Shown here one piece after another: positions 23,724-31,525 of a stretch of 43,218 bases of DNA (positions are counted from its first letter, which is position 1; each line of letters starts with the position of its first letter). The notes under the pieces are model-generated. The model ran no database searches, had not been told where the DNA came from, and worked only from the letters and a program-made list of their open reading frames with translations. Made by a program: the position numbers and the translations under genes. Location of the stretch: the NCBI GenBank assembly GCA_902475245.1, contig CABRYP010000021.1:1-43218 (forward strand), in the 5' to 3' direction. The stretch is from an uncultured Collinsella sp. Its GTDB lineage: Bacteria > Actinomycetota > Coriobacteriia > Coriobacteriales > Coriobacteriaceae.

Positions 23724-23802
23724 AAAACGCGTAAAGCATGGCGATGATCGTGCACCGCTGTGCGAAGTAGTCCGCTACCTTTCAAGATAAGCTCCACCAT
23801 AT

Positions 23803-23830
23803 AGAGGTCCCGCTCGGGACCTCTTCTTTT
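23803..23830 (+). terminator. Rho-independent terminator after the TlpA gene
   Basis: AGAGGTCCCG (23803-23812) and CGGGACCTCT (23815-23824) form a perfect stem followed by TCTTTT. It closes the microprotein/Fe-S/TlpA operon, and the ABC gene starts about 150 bases later. Confidence 0.85.
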
Positions 23831-23976
23831 GGGCGCCGTCCCGTTCGTTTTTTGGCGCGGTTTGTTACATTCCTCACTGGCGTCGGCAAAAAATGGGGAT
23901 AGAGTAGGACAAACGCGTCGAATACGAACGGCGGAGGAGAGCGGGCAGGGTGCCTGCGCAGGAGAGGTTGCCGTCC

Positions 23977-26900
23977 ATGCTGGAGCTCAAAGGTATTTGC
24001 AAAAGGTACGTTACGCAGTCGTTTACGCAGGTGGCGCTCGACAGCGTGAGCCTGTCTTTTCGCGATAACGAGTTCGTGGCCATTCTGGGTCCCTCGGGTT
24101 CGGGCAAAACCACGATGCTCAACGTTATCGGCGGACTCGACCACTTTGATTCTGGCGACCTGCTGATTGACGGCATCTCGACCAAGGACTTCCGCGACCG
24201 CGATTGGGATGCCTACCGCAACAACCGCATCGGCTTTGTGTTCCAAAGCTATAACCTCATTCCGCATCAGACCATTTTGGAAAACGTGGAGCTGGCGCTC
24301 ACGCTCACGGGCGTGGGACATGCCGAGCGCCGCCAGCGTGCGCGCGAGGCGTTGGAGAAAGTCGGCCTGGGCGAGCACGTTAACAAGCGCCCGAGCCAGC
24401 TTTCGGGCGGGCAGATGCAGCGCGTGGCCATCGCCCGCGCCCTGATAAATGATCCTGAGATCGTTCTTGCCGACGAGCCGACCGGCGCTTTGGATTCAAC
24501 GACATCCGTACAGGTCATGGACCTGCTCAAGGACGTGGCGCGCGACCGCCTGGTCATCATGGTCACGCACAATCCCGAGCTGGCGTACCAATATGCCACG
24601 CGCATCGTCAATCTGGCGGACGGCAAGATCACCGACGATTCCGATCCCTTCGATGCTGCCAAGGCCGCGCGCCGCGAAGCCAAGCCTACGCGCAAAACCT
24701 CGATGAGCTTTGTGACGGCGCTGGGGCTTTCTGCTCGAAACCTCATGACCAAGAAAGGCCGTACGGCCATGACTGCCTTTGCGGGCTCGATTGGCATTAT
24801 CGGCATTGCGGCGATTCTGGCGCTGTCCAATGGTGTAAACGGCTACATCAAAAAGGTCGAGGAGGATACGCTCTCGAGCTACCCGCTCACCATTTCCAAG
24901 CAGGACTACGACCTGTCGTCCATGATGGGTGGTCAGGGGGTTGCGGATGATGACTCGCCTGAAAACGTGGATTCGTCCGACGACAGTGCCGGCGGCAAGG
25001 CTAAGGGAACCGATAAGATTCCTGTGGTCACGGCCGTAAAGGATATGTTTGCGAGCGTTAAGTCCAACGACATGACGAGCTTTAAGGCATGGCTCGATGC
25101 CGGTGGCGACGGCATCGATAAAGAGGTCAATGCCATTCAGTACGGCTACGGTGTATCGCCGGTTGTCTATCGTGCCGGCAAGGGCGATGAGAAGCCTGTC
25201 CGGCTGGTGCCCAACGCCATGACCGAGGCCATGAGCGGAGGCGCGAGCTCGGCGGCAACGGTGAGCATGGAATCCATGGGAACCTCGGTCTTTAACGAGA
25301 TGATTGACGACCAGAGCCTGCTCGACAGCCAGTACGATGTCGTCGCCGGTCATTGGCCCACGTCTGCCAACGAAGCCGTGATGGTGCTTTCGAGCCGTGG
25401 CACGGTGGGCGACTATACGCTCTACAGCATCGGCGCGCTGGATATCAATGAACTCAACGATCTGGTAAACAGCGCTATGACGGCTGACGGTGGGGTCGAA
25501 ACGCCCGAGACCGGCACCGACTTTACCTACGACGACGCGCTGTCCACGACGTTTAAGGTGCTGTCGCCGGCCGATGCGTATCGCAAAAGCGAAGAGACCG
25601 GCATATGGACCGACATGTCTGGTGATGCCGACTTTATGGCCGCCAAGGTTGCCGACGGTATCGACGTGCACATTGTGGGCGTGGTGAGACCTAACGAGAC
25701 GGCCAATGCGAGTGCGTTGTCTCCGGGCATTGCCTATACGCATGCGCTGACTCGCCAGCTTATGGAGCGCGCCGCCGATTCGCAGATTGTGCAGGAGCAA
25801 CTTGTCCACCCCGAGACGGATGTCTTTACGGGCAAGTCTTTCGATGAGCTGCAAGGCGAGGCCAAGCAAGGCGTGGATCTGGGCAGCATGTTCAGTGTGG
25901 ACGAGGCGGCGCTTAAGAGCGCGTTCTCGTTCGATACCTCCGCGCTCTCGGGTGTTGCCGGCGGTATGGACCTGTCGGGTCTTGACTTGTCCGGTCTGGA
26001 CATTGACCTTTCGGATGTTGGCAAGGATATCGACTTCAGCGACATCATGGCAAAAGCACCGGCTCCCGATTTCTCGGGCGTCTTCGATGGCTTGGAACTT
26101 ACGCCCGAGCAGATGCAGCAGGTAGGCACGCTCGCCAATCAGCTGTTCACGGGCTTTTTGCAGTCTGATCAGTTTAAGGCGCTGTCACCCGAAGATCTTA
26201 AGGACGCGTCAAAGCTTGCTGCCGCATTCTCGGCGTATCTTGAGAATGATGCCGCAGCCCAGCAATGCCTGGCCCAGCTCAAGGCGCTCGGTGGCGATGC
26301 TCTGGCCGAGCGTCTGCAACAGGCGATGACCGACTATGTACAAAAGCAGCTGGCTCCGCATCTGCAGCAGGCTATGGATCAGGTGATGAAGTCGATCAGC
26401 GTGCAGATTGCGGCAACGGTGTCAGCTCAGCTTAGGGCGGGCGCGGCAGGGCTCATGGACCAGATGGCGACGCAGATGTCTTCGAGTTTTGCCAACCTGG
26501 CGGGCGCCATGCGCGTGGATGCGAGTGCCTTTGCTCATGCCATCCACTTCAACATGGACGCCGAGGACCTGAGCTCGCTCATGATGAGCTATGCGAAGGC
26601 GTCGAAGCTCACCTACGACAACAATCTGACCACGTTGGGCTATGCGGACGAGGCAGACCCCATCTCGGTCAAGATTTTCCCGCGCGACTTTGAGGCCAAG
26701 GAGCGCGTGCTCGATCACATCGACGCGTACAACAAGCAGGTCAAAGCCTCTGGCCACGATGAACAGGCAATCTCATACACCGACTACATGGGCATCATCA
26801 TGGGTTCGGTGACCGACATCGTGAACACCATCAGCTTGGTGCTCATCGCATTCGTGAGTATCAGCCTGGTGGTGAGCTCCATCATGATCGGCATCATCAC

Positions 26901-27231
26901 CTACATCAGCGTACTGGAGCGCAAGAAGGAGATCGGCATCCTGCGCGCGATCGGCGCGTCGAAGCGCAACGTGGCCAACGTATTCAATGCCGAGACCTTT
27001 ATCGAAGGCCTCATCGCCGGCGTCTTTGCCATTGTCGTCGTGGTAGCCGTGAGCTTCCCGGTTAATGCCTGGGCGCTTGCGGCCAAACAGGTCCCCAACC
27101 TAATGAGTCTGCCCGTGCAGGATGCGCTGGTGCTCATTGCAATTTCGGTGCTGCTGACGGTCGTCGCCGGTCTGCTGCCGGCTCGCAGCGCATCCAAAAA
27201 GGATCCTGTGGAAGCCCTACGCTCCGAATGA
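23977..27231 (+). CDS. MacB/FtsX-type ABC transporter, ATPase-permease fusion
   Basis: I choose ATG 23977, after AGGAGAGG, over an in-frame GTG at 23950. The 1084-residue protein begins with a LolD/MacB-like ATPase: Walker A G-P-S-G-S-G-K-T-T (about 38-46), L-S-G-G-Q-M-Q-R-V-A-I-A-R-A-L and Walker B-like I-V-L-A-D-E-P-T-G-A-L-D. A first membrane helix at about 260 is followed by a roughly 680-residue extracytoplasmic domain. Three FtsX helices lie in the last 150 residues (G-I-L-R-A-I-G-A-S-K-R). The large outer domain contains repeated L-S-G-L-D motifs (about 670-690) and long amphipathic Gln-rich helices (about 750-850). Such proteins act mechanically, in export or peptide resistance. The substrate is unknown. 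Confidence 0.92.
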   Translation: MLELKGICKRYVTQSFTQVALDSVSLSFRDNEFVAILGPSGSGKTTMLNVIGGLDHFDSGDLLIDGISTKDFRDRDWDAYRNNRIGFVFQSYNLIPHQTILENVELALTLTGVGHAERRQRAREALEKVGLGEHVNKRPSQLSGGQMQRVAIARALINDPEIVLADEPTGALDSTTSVQVMDLLKDVARDRLVIMVTHNPELAYQYATRIVNLADGKITDDSDPFDAAKAARREAKPTRKTSMSFVTALGLSARNLMTKKGRTAMTAFAGSIGIIGIAAILALSNGVNGYIKKVEEDTLSSYPLTISKQDYDLSSMMGGQGVADDDSPENVDSSDDSAGGKAKGTDKIPVVTAVKDMFASVKSNDMTSFKAWLDAGGDGIDKEVNAIQYGYGVSPVVYRAGKGDEKPVRLVPNAMTEAMSGGASSAATVSMESMGTSVFNEMIDDQSLLDSQYDVVAGHWPTSANEAVMVLSSRGTVGDYTLYSIGALDINELNDLVNSAMTADGGVETPETGTDFTYDDALSTTFKVLSPADAYRKSEETGIWTDMSGDADFMAAKVADGIDVHIVGVVRPNETANASALSPGIAYTHALTRQLMERAADSQIVQEQLVHPETDVFTGKSFDELQGEAKQGVDLGSMFSVDEAALKSAFSFDTSALSGVAGGMDLSGLDLSGLDIDLSDVGKDIDFSDIMAKAPAPDFSGVFDGLELTPEQMQQVGTLANQLFTGFLQSDQFKALSPEDLKDASKLAAAFSAYLENDAAAQQCLAQLKALGGDALAERLQQAMTDYVQKQLAPHLQQAMDQVMKSISVQIAATVSAQLRAGAAGLMDQMATQMSSSFANLAGAMRVDASAFAHAIHFNMDAEDLSSLMMSYAKASKLTYDNNLTTLGYADEADPISVKIFPRDFEAKERVLDHIDAYNKQVKASGHDEQAISYTDYMGIIMGSVTDIVNTISLVLIAFVSISLVVSSIMIGIITYISVLERKKEIGILRAIGASKRNVANVFNAETFIEGLIAGVFAIVVVVAVSFPVNAWALAAKQVPNLMSLPVQDALVLIAISVLLTVVAGLLPARSASKKDPVEALRSE

Positions 27232-27260
27232 TGTGACAAAGGGACAGCCCCTTTGTCACA
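27232..27260. terminator. TGTGACAAAGGG hairpin at ABC gene end
   Basis: TGTGACAAAGGG (27232-27243) and CCCTTTGTCACA (27249-27260) are a perfect 12-bp inverted repeat starting at the last base of the ABC stop codon. A degenerate copy lies at 29082-29110. It probably terminates transcription but lacks a U-tract. Confidence 0.6.
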
Positions 27261-27280
27261 TTGGGCCCTCGCGAAATTGG

Positions 27281-27456
27281 GGTCTAATACTTTTCTGAGA
27301 AGTGAACGAGTCAAAATGGACCCCCGGAGCGTCGACACTTTTGAGATGCAATTTCCTGTGGTTTTGATTGTTGAATCCTGCGGTTTTGGCGTCTGAAAAT
27401 GTTGATGCTTCGGGGGTCCAAATACGGTCGTTCACTTCTCGGAAAAGTATTAGACC
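27281..27456 (-). repeat. Dispersed 180-bp palindromic element, copy 1 (inverted)
   Basis: Terminal arms GGTCTAATACTTTT (27281-27294) and AAAAGTATTAGACC (27443-27456) continue inward with GAGAAGTGAACGA and TCGTTCACTTCTC. Next come GGACCCCCGGAGC and GCTTCGGGGGTCC. Near the centre are TCCTGTGGTTTT (27354-27365) and TCCTGCGGTTTT (27376-27387), reverse complements of the AAAACCGCAGGA doublet of copies 2 and 3, again 22 bases apart. Its orientation is opposite to theirs. It lies between convergent genes. Confidence 0.85.
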
Positions 27457-27502
27457 TCGAGATATAGACGATGTTCGCGAGCGGCAATTAGATCGAAAGC
27501 CT

Positions 27503-28636
27503 TTAGTTCTTCTTTGCAGAGAGCATGAGCCTAATTTCCGGATGGGTGTATTCGTCGAATTCTTCTGCGGCCTCGGTGTCAAAGGTGTAGTACGACTTGA
27601 TAGATTCGTCCTCCGTCTTGATGCTGATTTCTTCATATAGGGAGCCAGCTAAAAATGTCTGTTTAAATTCATCCGACAGGCTGCATGGCGTGAGGAGGCC
27701 CGGTGTGGCAACGGAAATGTCCAACCCGTTGAGCGGGGCGCAGAGCGTCGCGATATCCTGCTCGGCGCGGGCGAGGTTGTCTGCGAGGCTTGCCTCGGGG
27801 TCGATCTGACTGACGTAATCGACGTCCGTGAGCATGCCATCTGCATCGAAAGAAAGGTAGACATAGGCTGCTTGAGCGCCGAGGTCATTATCGCGCAGAT
27901 AGCCGATAATGCGGTAGCCGTAGTCGTGATACGACTCGTATGGGTCGTCTGCCGCGACGCGTTCGCACGCGGGCTCCAAGGCATCTTGCGCGATGGCGAG
28001 CTGCTCGGCGGCTGCAGCCTTTCTTGCCTGAAGCTCGTTATTTCCCTGGACAAACTGCGGGATGTAGACGCCAAGCAGCACAATGGCGGGCAACACTGCG
28101 AGAGCTATGATCTGCTTATTGACGTTTGGAATCGTCACGCCGTATGCGTTTGCCATGGCCTCGGCATTGCTCGATGTCTCGGCCAGCACGTCTGCCGCCG
28201 TGGCGACTGCCCCTACGGCGCTGGCAACCTCGGCGGCACCGCCCAGGTTGCGCGCGAGATCGTTATCGCTGTTCTTGAGCAGGCGGCCGGCAGCTTGCGT
28301 GGCAAGCACGCCGGCGACCTCCGCGGAATGGTCCTTGTTGGTCTGGGCCACCGCAAGCCTGCTCTGCAGTTCCTTCCACTGTTTGCCCTGCATTCCAAAG
28401 CGCGGCGCAAGAGCGCAATAGCAAAAGATGGCGAGTTCGATTACGGTGAGTGCGATGGCGGTATATATGCCCGCGGGTAGGAATTCCTTTTGGTGGAACG
28501 CGATATCGTTGACCATTTGGAGCGGCAACATCAACAGGCATGCTACGAACGACATGACGAGTGCGGTCGCTGCGATTTTGGGGTATGTGCAGTACCGCTG
28601 GATACGTTTCTTTTCTTGCTCGGTGAGCTGCTGCAT
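27503..28636 (-). CDS. Membrane protein of unknown function, three helices
   Basis: I start at ATG 28636 (GAGG about 9 bases before); a GTG at 28678 would add 14 residues. The product has 377 residues. Hydrophobic helices lie at about 20-42 and 55-78, then an Ala-rich amphipathic stretch (about 100-165), and a third helix at about 180-197. The C-terminal 180 residues are acidic and probably extracytoplasmic. They contain a possible coiled stretch (KAAAAEQLAIAQDALEPACE) and Tyr/Asp-rich sequence. I do not recognise the family. The repeat elements flank this gene on both sides. Confidence 0.7.
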   Translation of the reverse strand: MQQLTEQEKKRIQRYCTYPKIAATALVMSFVACLLMLPLQMVNDIAFHQKEFLPAGIYTAIALTVIELAIFCYCALAPRFGMQGKQWKELQSRLAVAQTNKDHSAEVAGVLATQAAGRLLKNSDNDLARNLGGAAEVASAVGAVATAADVLAETSSNAEAMANAYGVTIPNVNKQIIALAVLPAIVLLGVYIPQFVQGNNELQARKAAAAEQLAIAQDALEPACERVAADDPYESYHDYGYRIIGYLRDNDLGAQAAYVYLSFDADGMLTDVDYVSQIDPEASLADNLARAEQDIATLCAPLNGLDISVATPGLLTPCSLSDEFKQTFLAGSLYEEISIKTEDESIKSYYTFDTEAAEEFDEYTHPEIRLMLSAKKN

Positions 28637-28813
28637 GGGGCCTCGACTCTTATCGTTTTTCGGGGGCGATGTGCACACGCTCTTGAGTATAGATGAGTGG
28701 AGGATGTCTGCTGTTCATACATAGCGGTCAACAGCGTGCTGTTGGTGATCGTTTGATCGCGAACGTCGTCTTTTGGAGCATGAAGCCGCTGCCGATGCCC
28801 ACAAACAGCAAAT

Positions 28814-28995
28814 CGAAGGTGAATGGTTTCCCGAGAAGTGAACGACCTAATTTGGACCCCTGAAGCACCCACATTTTTCGACGCTAAAACCGCAGGATTT
28901 GAGTGATAAAACCGCAGGAATTGGCCTTCCAAAAGTGTCGATGCATCGAGGGTCCGATTTCACTCGTTCACTTCGCGGAAAACCATTCACCTTCG
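28814..28995 (+). repeat. Dispersed 180-bp palindromic element, copy 2
   Basis: CGAAGGTGAATGGTTT (28814-28829) and AAACCATTCACCTTCG (28980-28995) are a perfect 16-bp terminal pair. It continues with CCGAGAAGTGAACGA and TCGTTCACTTCGCGG (14 of 15) and then GGACCC and GGGTCC. The apex holds AAAACCGCAGGATTT (28886-28900) and AAAACCGCAGGAATT (28908-28922), starts 22 bases apart. The whole unit would fold into one long imperfect hairpin. It lies between divergent genes. The stretch 28679-28813 before it shows only a small CAACAGC/GCTGTTG palindrome at 28729-28744. Confidence 0.9.
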
Positions 28996-29045
28996 TTGCA
29001 TGAGGCGCCGGATGGAAGGGTGATTATCGTCAAGCTGCTGCCTCT

Positions 29046-29110
29046 GCCTTGTGAATCATCTGGAGCACAAGGCATAATGCATGTAACAAGGGGGCGGTTC
29101 CTTTGTCACA
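29046..29110. repeat. Two small hairpins upstream of dus
   Basis: GCCTTGTG (29046-29053) pairs with CACAAGGC (29066-29073). TGTAACAAGG (29082-29091) pairs imperfectly with CCTTTGTCACA (29100-29110), a worn relative of the hairpin at 27232. They lie in the leader region of the dihydrouridine synthase gene. Confidence 0.5.
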
Positions 29111-29134
29111 TCCGTTGATATGAGAGAAGAGTAG

Positions 29135-30088
29135 ATGATTCTTTCGCTTGCCCCTATGGAGGGGATTACCGGGCATGTGTTCCGTCGCGTGCATGCGGAG
29201 TGCTTCGGCGCACTCGATTGCTATTACACGCCGTTTTTGCCGCCGCCGCGGGTGGGCAACCGCTTTGGCGGCAAGGCGTTTAAGGAGATCGATCCTGCCA
29301 ATAACCAGGGGCTTAACGTAGTGCCTCAGCTGATGTCCAAGAACGCGGACGAGTTTGTGTGGGCGGCACAGGTGCTCGCCGACATGGGCTATCGCGAGGT
29401 CAATCTCAACTTGGGTTGCCCCTCGGGGACGGTTGTCGCCAAGGGCAAGGGCTCGGGTTTCTTGCGTAATCTCGACGAACTTGAGGTGTTCTTGAGCGAC
29501 GTGTGCGAACGCTCGCCGTTGCCGGTATCGGTCAAGACCAGGCTGGGGCTGGAGAGTGACGACGAATACGAGCGCGTGCTCGATCTGTATTGCCGCATAC
29601 CGTTGGCAGAGCTGATCGTGCACCCGCGCGTACAAAAGGACCGCTATACGGGCACGCCGCGCAAGGAGTTTTATGGCGAGACGCTGGAGCGCGCGCCGTT
29701 TCCGGTCGCCTATAACGGTGACATTTTTGATCTTGAGGATATGGACGCGCTGGTTGAGGCCTATCCCGGTACACGCCATGTGATGCTGGGGCGTGGCTTG
29801 CTTGCGAACCCCGCGCTGGCTCGCATGGTCAAGGGCGGCCCTGCTGCAACGGCTGCTGAGCTGCAGCGCTTCCACGACACGCTGTTTGCGGCATATGCAG
29901 AAGAGATTGGCGGTAATGCGGTCTTTCGCATGAAGGAGTGGTGGTTCTACGCCAAATGCGCCTTCGCCGACCCCGCTACCGTCCACAAGCTCGTGCGCAA
30001 GACTAAAAAGGTCGACGAATACCGCGCCGCCGTCGATCGCGTCTTTCGCGAGCAGCCACTTGCGCCCATAGCCCGCTTCCACAGCTAG
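29135..30088 (+). CDS. dus: tRNA-dihydrouridine synthase
   Basis: The ATG at 29135 follows GAGAAGAG, and the product has 317 residues. It is an FMN-dependent TIM-barrel enzyme that reduces uridines in the tRNA D-loop. Motifs are L-A-P-M-E-G-I-T at the N-terminus (FMN binding), N-L-N-L-G-C-P-S-G-T-V with catalytic Cys at about 95, and V-K-T-R-L-G. Further on are H-P-R-V-Q-K-D-R-Y-T-G and the phosphate-binding Y-N-G-D-I-F and M-L-G-R-G-L-L-A-N-P. The length is normal for the family and the C-terminal helical domain is present. I cannot tell the exact subclass (DusA/B/C or the Gram-positive Dus1). Confidence 0.93.
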   Translation: MILSLAPMEGITGHVFRRVHAECFGALDCYYTPFLPPPRVGNRFGGKAFKEIDPANNQGLNVVPQLMSKNADEFVWAAQVLADMGYREVNLNLGCPSGTVVAKGKGSGFLRNLDELEVFLSDVCERSPLPVSVKTRLGLESDDEYERVLDLYCRIPLAELIVHPRVQKDRYTGTPRKEFYGETLERAPFPVAYNGDIFDLEDMDALVEAYPGTRHVMLGRGLLANPALARMVKGGPAATAAELQRFHDTLFAAYAEEIGGNAVFRMKEWWFYAKCAFADPATVHKLVRKTKKVDEYRAAVDRVFREQPLAPIARFHS

Positions 30089-30089
30089 C

Positions 30090-30145
30090 TAGTCATTGGG
30101 GACGTTTTTTAACGACTAGTCATTTAAGAACGTCCCCGATGACTA
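30090..30145. terminator. GGGGACGTT-type palindrome after dus
   Basis: TAGTCATTGGGGACGTT begins at 30090 and AACGTCCCCGATGACTA ends at 30145. These are inverted with one mismatch; the arms continue inward in part. It starts 2 bases past the dus stop and has a T6 run inside the left arm. A related palindrome is at 37101-37154, so this is part of a repeat family. Confidence 0.65.
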
Positions 30146-30163
30146 CCCACAAAAAGCTGTAGG

Positions 30164-30206
30164 CCAGCATCCAAAGATGTCGAAAAATGTCGACTTTGGA
30201 TGCTGG
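30164..30206 (-). terminator. Perfect 13-bp hairpin before the glutaredoxin gene end
   Basis: CCAGCATCCAAAG (30164-30176) pairs perfectly with CTTTGGATGCTGG (30194-30206), and the loop holds two GTCGA motifs. On the minus strand a T5 run follows about 9 bases downstream, fitting termination of the glutaredoxin transcript. Confidence 0.65.
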
Positions 30207-30259
30207 TGTACATGTTTGGGCCGTATGGGTTGGGGTCTTGGACGGACGGGATGCGCGTG

Positions 30260-30505
30260 CTAGAGTAGGTTTTCCTGCACCCACGCGATGATGTCGCTCG
30301 ACTCATAAAGCGGTTTGCCGTCGATGAACAGGCAGGGAACCTGGCGTTTTCCGCCGACGGCGATGAGTGTCTGCTCGGCATCGGTATCGGTCGAGATATT
30401 GCGCTCGGGAATGGTCACGCCGTTATCGGCAAGGAAACGCTTGACCTTTATGCAATACGGGCAGCCGGTCATAACGTACAGCGCGAGCTCATGATTAGTA
30501 GCCAT
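30260..30505 (-). CDS. Glutaredoxin
   Basis: ATG 30505 follows TTGGAG, giving 81 residues; the upstream in-frame start at 30550 is rejected. It is a classical dithiol glutaredoxin: C15-P-Y-C18 in M-T-G-C-P-Y-C-I-K-V-K, the cis-Pro in R-Q-V-P-C-L-F-I-D-G and a G-x-x-L-Y-E-S-S-D-I-I-A-W helix. It probably reduces protein disulfides in the cytosol. It is codirectional with the XRE-TipAS gene 51 bases upstream and could share its transcript. Confidence 0.92.
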   Translation of the reverse strand: MATNHELALYVMTGCPYCIKVKRFLADNGVTIPERNISTDTDAEQTLIAVGGKRQVPCLFIDGKPLYESSDIIAWVQENLL

Positions 30506-30556
30506 AGGTCTCCAATCGGTTGCGGTTTTGATTGAAATACCCAAAGCCACCGCGGT

Positions 30557-31384
30557 CTATGCGCGCGTCAACGACGACTCGATCGCCTGGACCAGAAACG
30601 CCGTGGCTCCGGTGCCGCAGGGCTTGTCGTAGTAGTCAACAAAGCGCTGGTCGGCAAGATAGCCGTGGGCGAGGCCCAGGTACGCCTCGTCTTGGGGCTC
30701 GCATCCCCAGTTGAGAGCAATCCAGCGACGATGCATCGCGACAAGCTTACGAGCCTCGTTGCTCTCTGGGTCGCCAATGCCCATGGCAATCGAAAGCTGG
30801 CCCAGAACAGCGCGTTCAAGTTCCTTCATGTCGTTCCATGTCTCGGGGTCCATGTCCAGCAGCGCTTCGTTTGCTGCATCGATAGCCTCATCGCCATGGC
30901 GCGCCCGCGCCTCGGCACCGTAGCGCTCTTCGTTTTCTTGCACGGCGCGCCAGCGCTCCAGTTGCGGCAGGACGGCGCCCATGAGCGAGACGGCTTCGTC
31001 GAGCGACATGCCGTTGTTTTGTGCCAGGCGCGGGGCACAATCCTCGATCATTGCCTCCATGGTGGTGCCGTAGGTGTACTTGCCGTGGTCGTAGCACCAC
31101 TTGCAGTAATGGTCGGTCGTGGCGCCTGTGGCATCGGTGCCGCAGTCGTCGGGCGTGAGTATCATGCCGCAGCTCTGGCAATAGTGCTCGGGCATTTCGA
31201 GCAGGTGGGACAGTGGCTCGCCGGTTACGGCGGCAATGAGCTTCATCATGTCGATGCCCGGGGTGACCTCGTCGCGCTCCCAACGGCTGACGGCTTGGCG
31301 CGTGACAAAGAGTTTGGCGGCGAGCTGCTCTTGGGTAAGATGATGGGCGCGACGGATGGCAATGAGCTTTTCTGCAAAGGCCAT
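30557..31384 (-). CDS. XRE regulator with zinc ribbon and TipAS effector domain
   Basis: The 275-residue protein combines three modules. Residues 1-65 are a Cro/CI helix-turn-helix (T-Q-E-Q-L-A-A-K-L-F-V-T-R-Q-A-V-S-R-W-E). Residues about 66-105 are a putative zinc ribbon with C69-x2-C72 and C94-x2-C97. Residues about 145-275 match the TipAS fold (W-N-D-M-K-E-L-E-R-A-V-L, R-R-W-I-A-L-N-W-G-C, Y-L-G-L-A-H-G-Y-L-A-D-Q-R-F-V-D-Y-Y-D, G-T-G-A-T-A-F-L-V-Q-A-I). TipAS binds thiopeptide-like drugs in TipA, where it is fused to a MerR DNA-binding domain; here an XRE domain replaces it. A ribosome binding site (AAAGGAG) precedes ATG 31384. Confidence 0.9.
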   Translation of the reverse strand: MAFAEKLIAIRRAHHLTQEQLAAKLFVTRQAVSRWERDEVTPGIDMMKLIAAVTGEPLSHLLEMPEHYCQSCGMILTPDDCGTDATGATTDHYCKWCYDHGKYTYGTTMEAMIEDCAPRLAQNNGMSLDEAVSLMGAVLPQLERWRAVQENEERYGAEARARHGDEAIDAANEALLDMDPETWNDMKELERAVLGQLSIAMGIGDPESNEARKLVAMHRRWIALNWGCEPQDEAYLGLAHGYLADQRFVDYYDKPCGTGATAFLVQAIESSLTRA

Positions 31385-31414
31385 AGCGGCTCCTTTCTGC
31401 TGGTTGATGGCTTA

Positions 31415-31458
31415 AGCATACGCGGCGGCAGGCGCCCTTCCAAGCAACCGTTGGTTGC
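31415..31458 (-). promoter_or_regulatory. Promoter and palindrome upstream of the XRE-TipAS gene
   Basis: On the minus strand TTGGAA (31443-31438) and TATGCT (31420-31415) are 17 bases apart. Just upstream of the -35 box is GCAACC-GTT-GGTTGC (31444-31458), a perfect 6-bp palindrome that could be the protein's own operator. Confidence 0.5.
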
Positions 31459-31525
31459 ACGACAGGACTCCGCGGCGAAGAATTGCGCGCAACGCCCCAC
31501 GCCTCCATGCCGTACAATAACCGGC

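Noticed and set aside
27281..27640. Short frames across the palindromic elements whose peptides resemble each other
   Set aside because: The similarity comes from the DNA repeat itself being translated. There are no start signals and the frames differ between copies.
28886..28922. CRISPR-like direct repeats
   Set aside because: There are only two 12-15 base repeats per site with a spacer of about 7-10 bases, inside a palindrome, and no cas genes.
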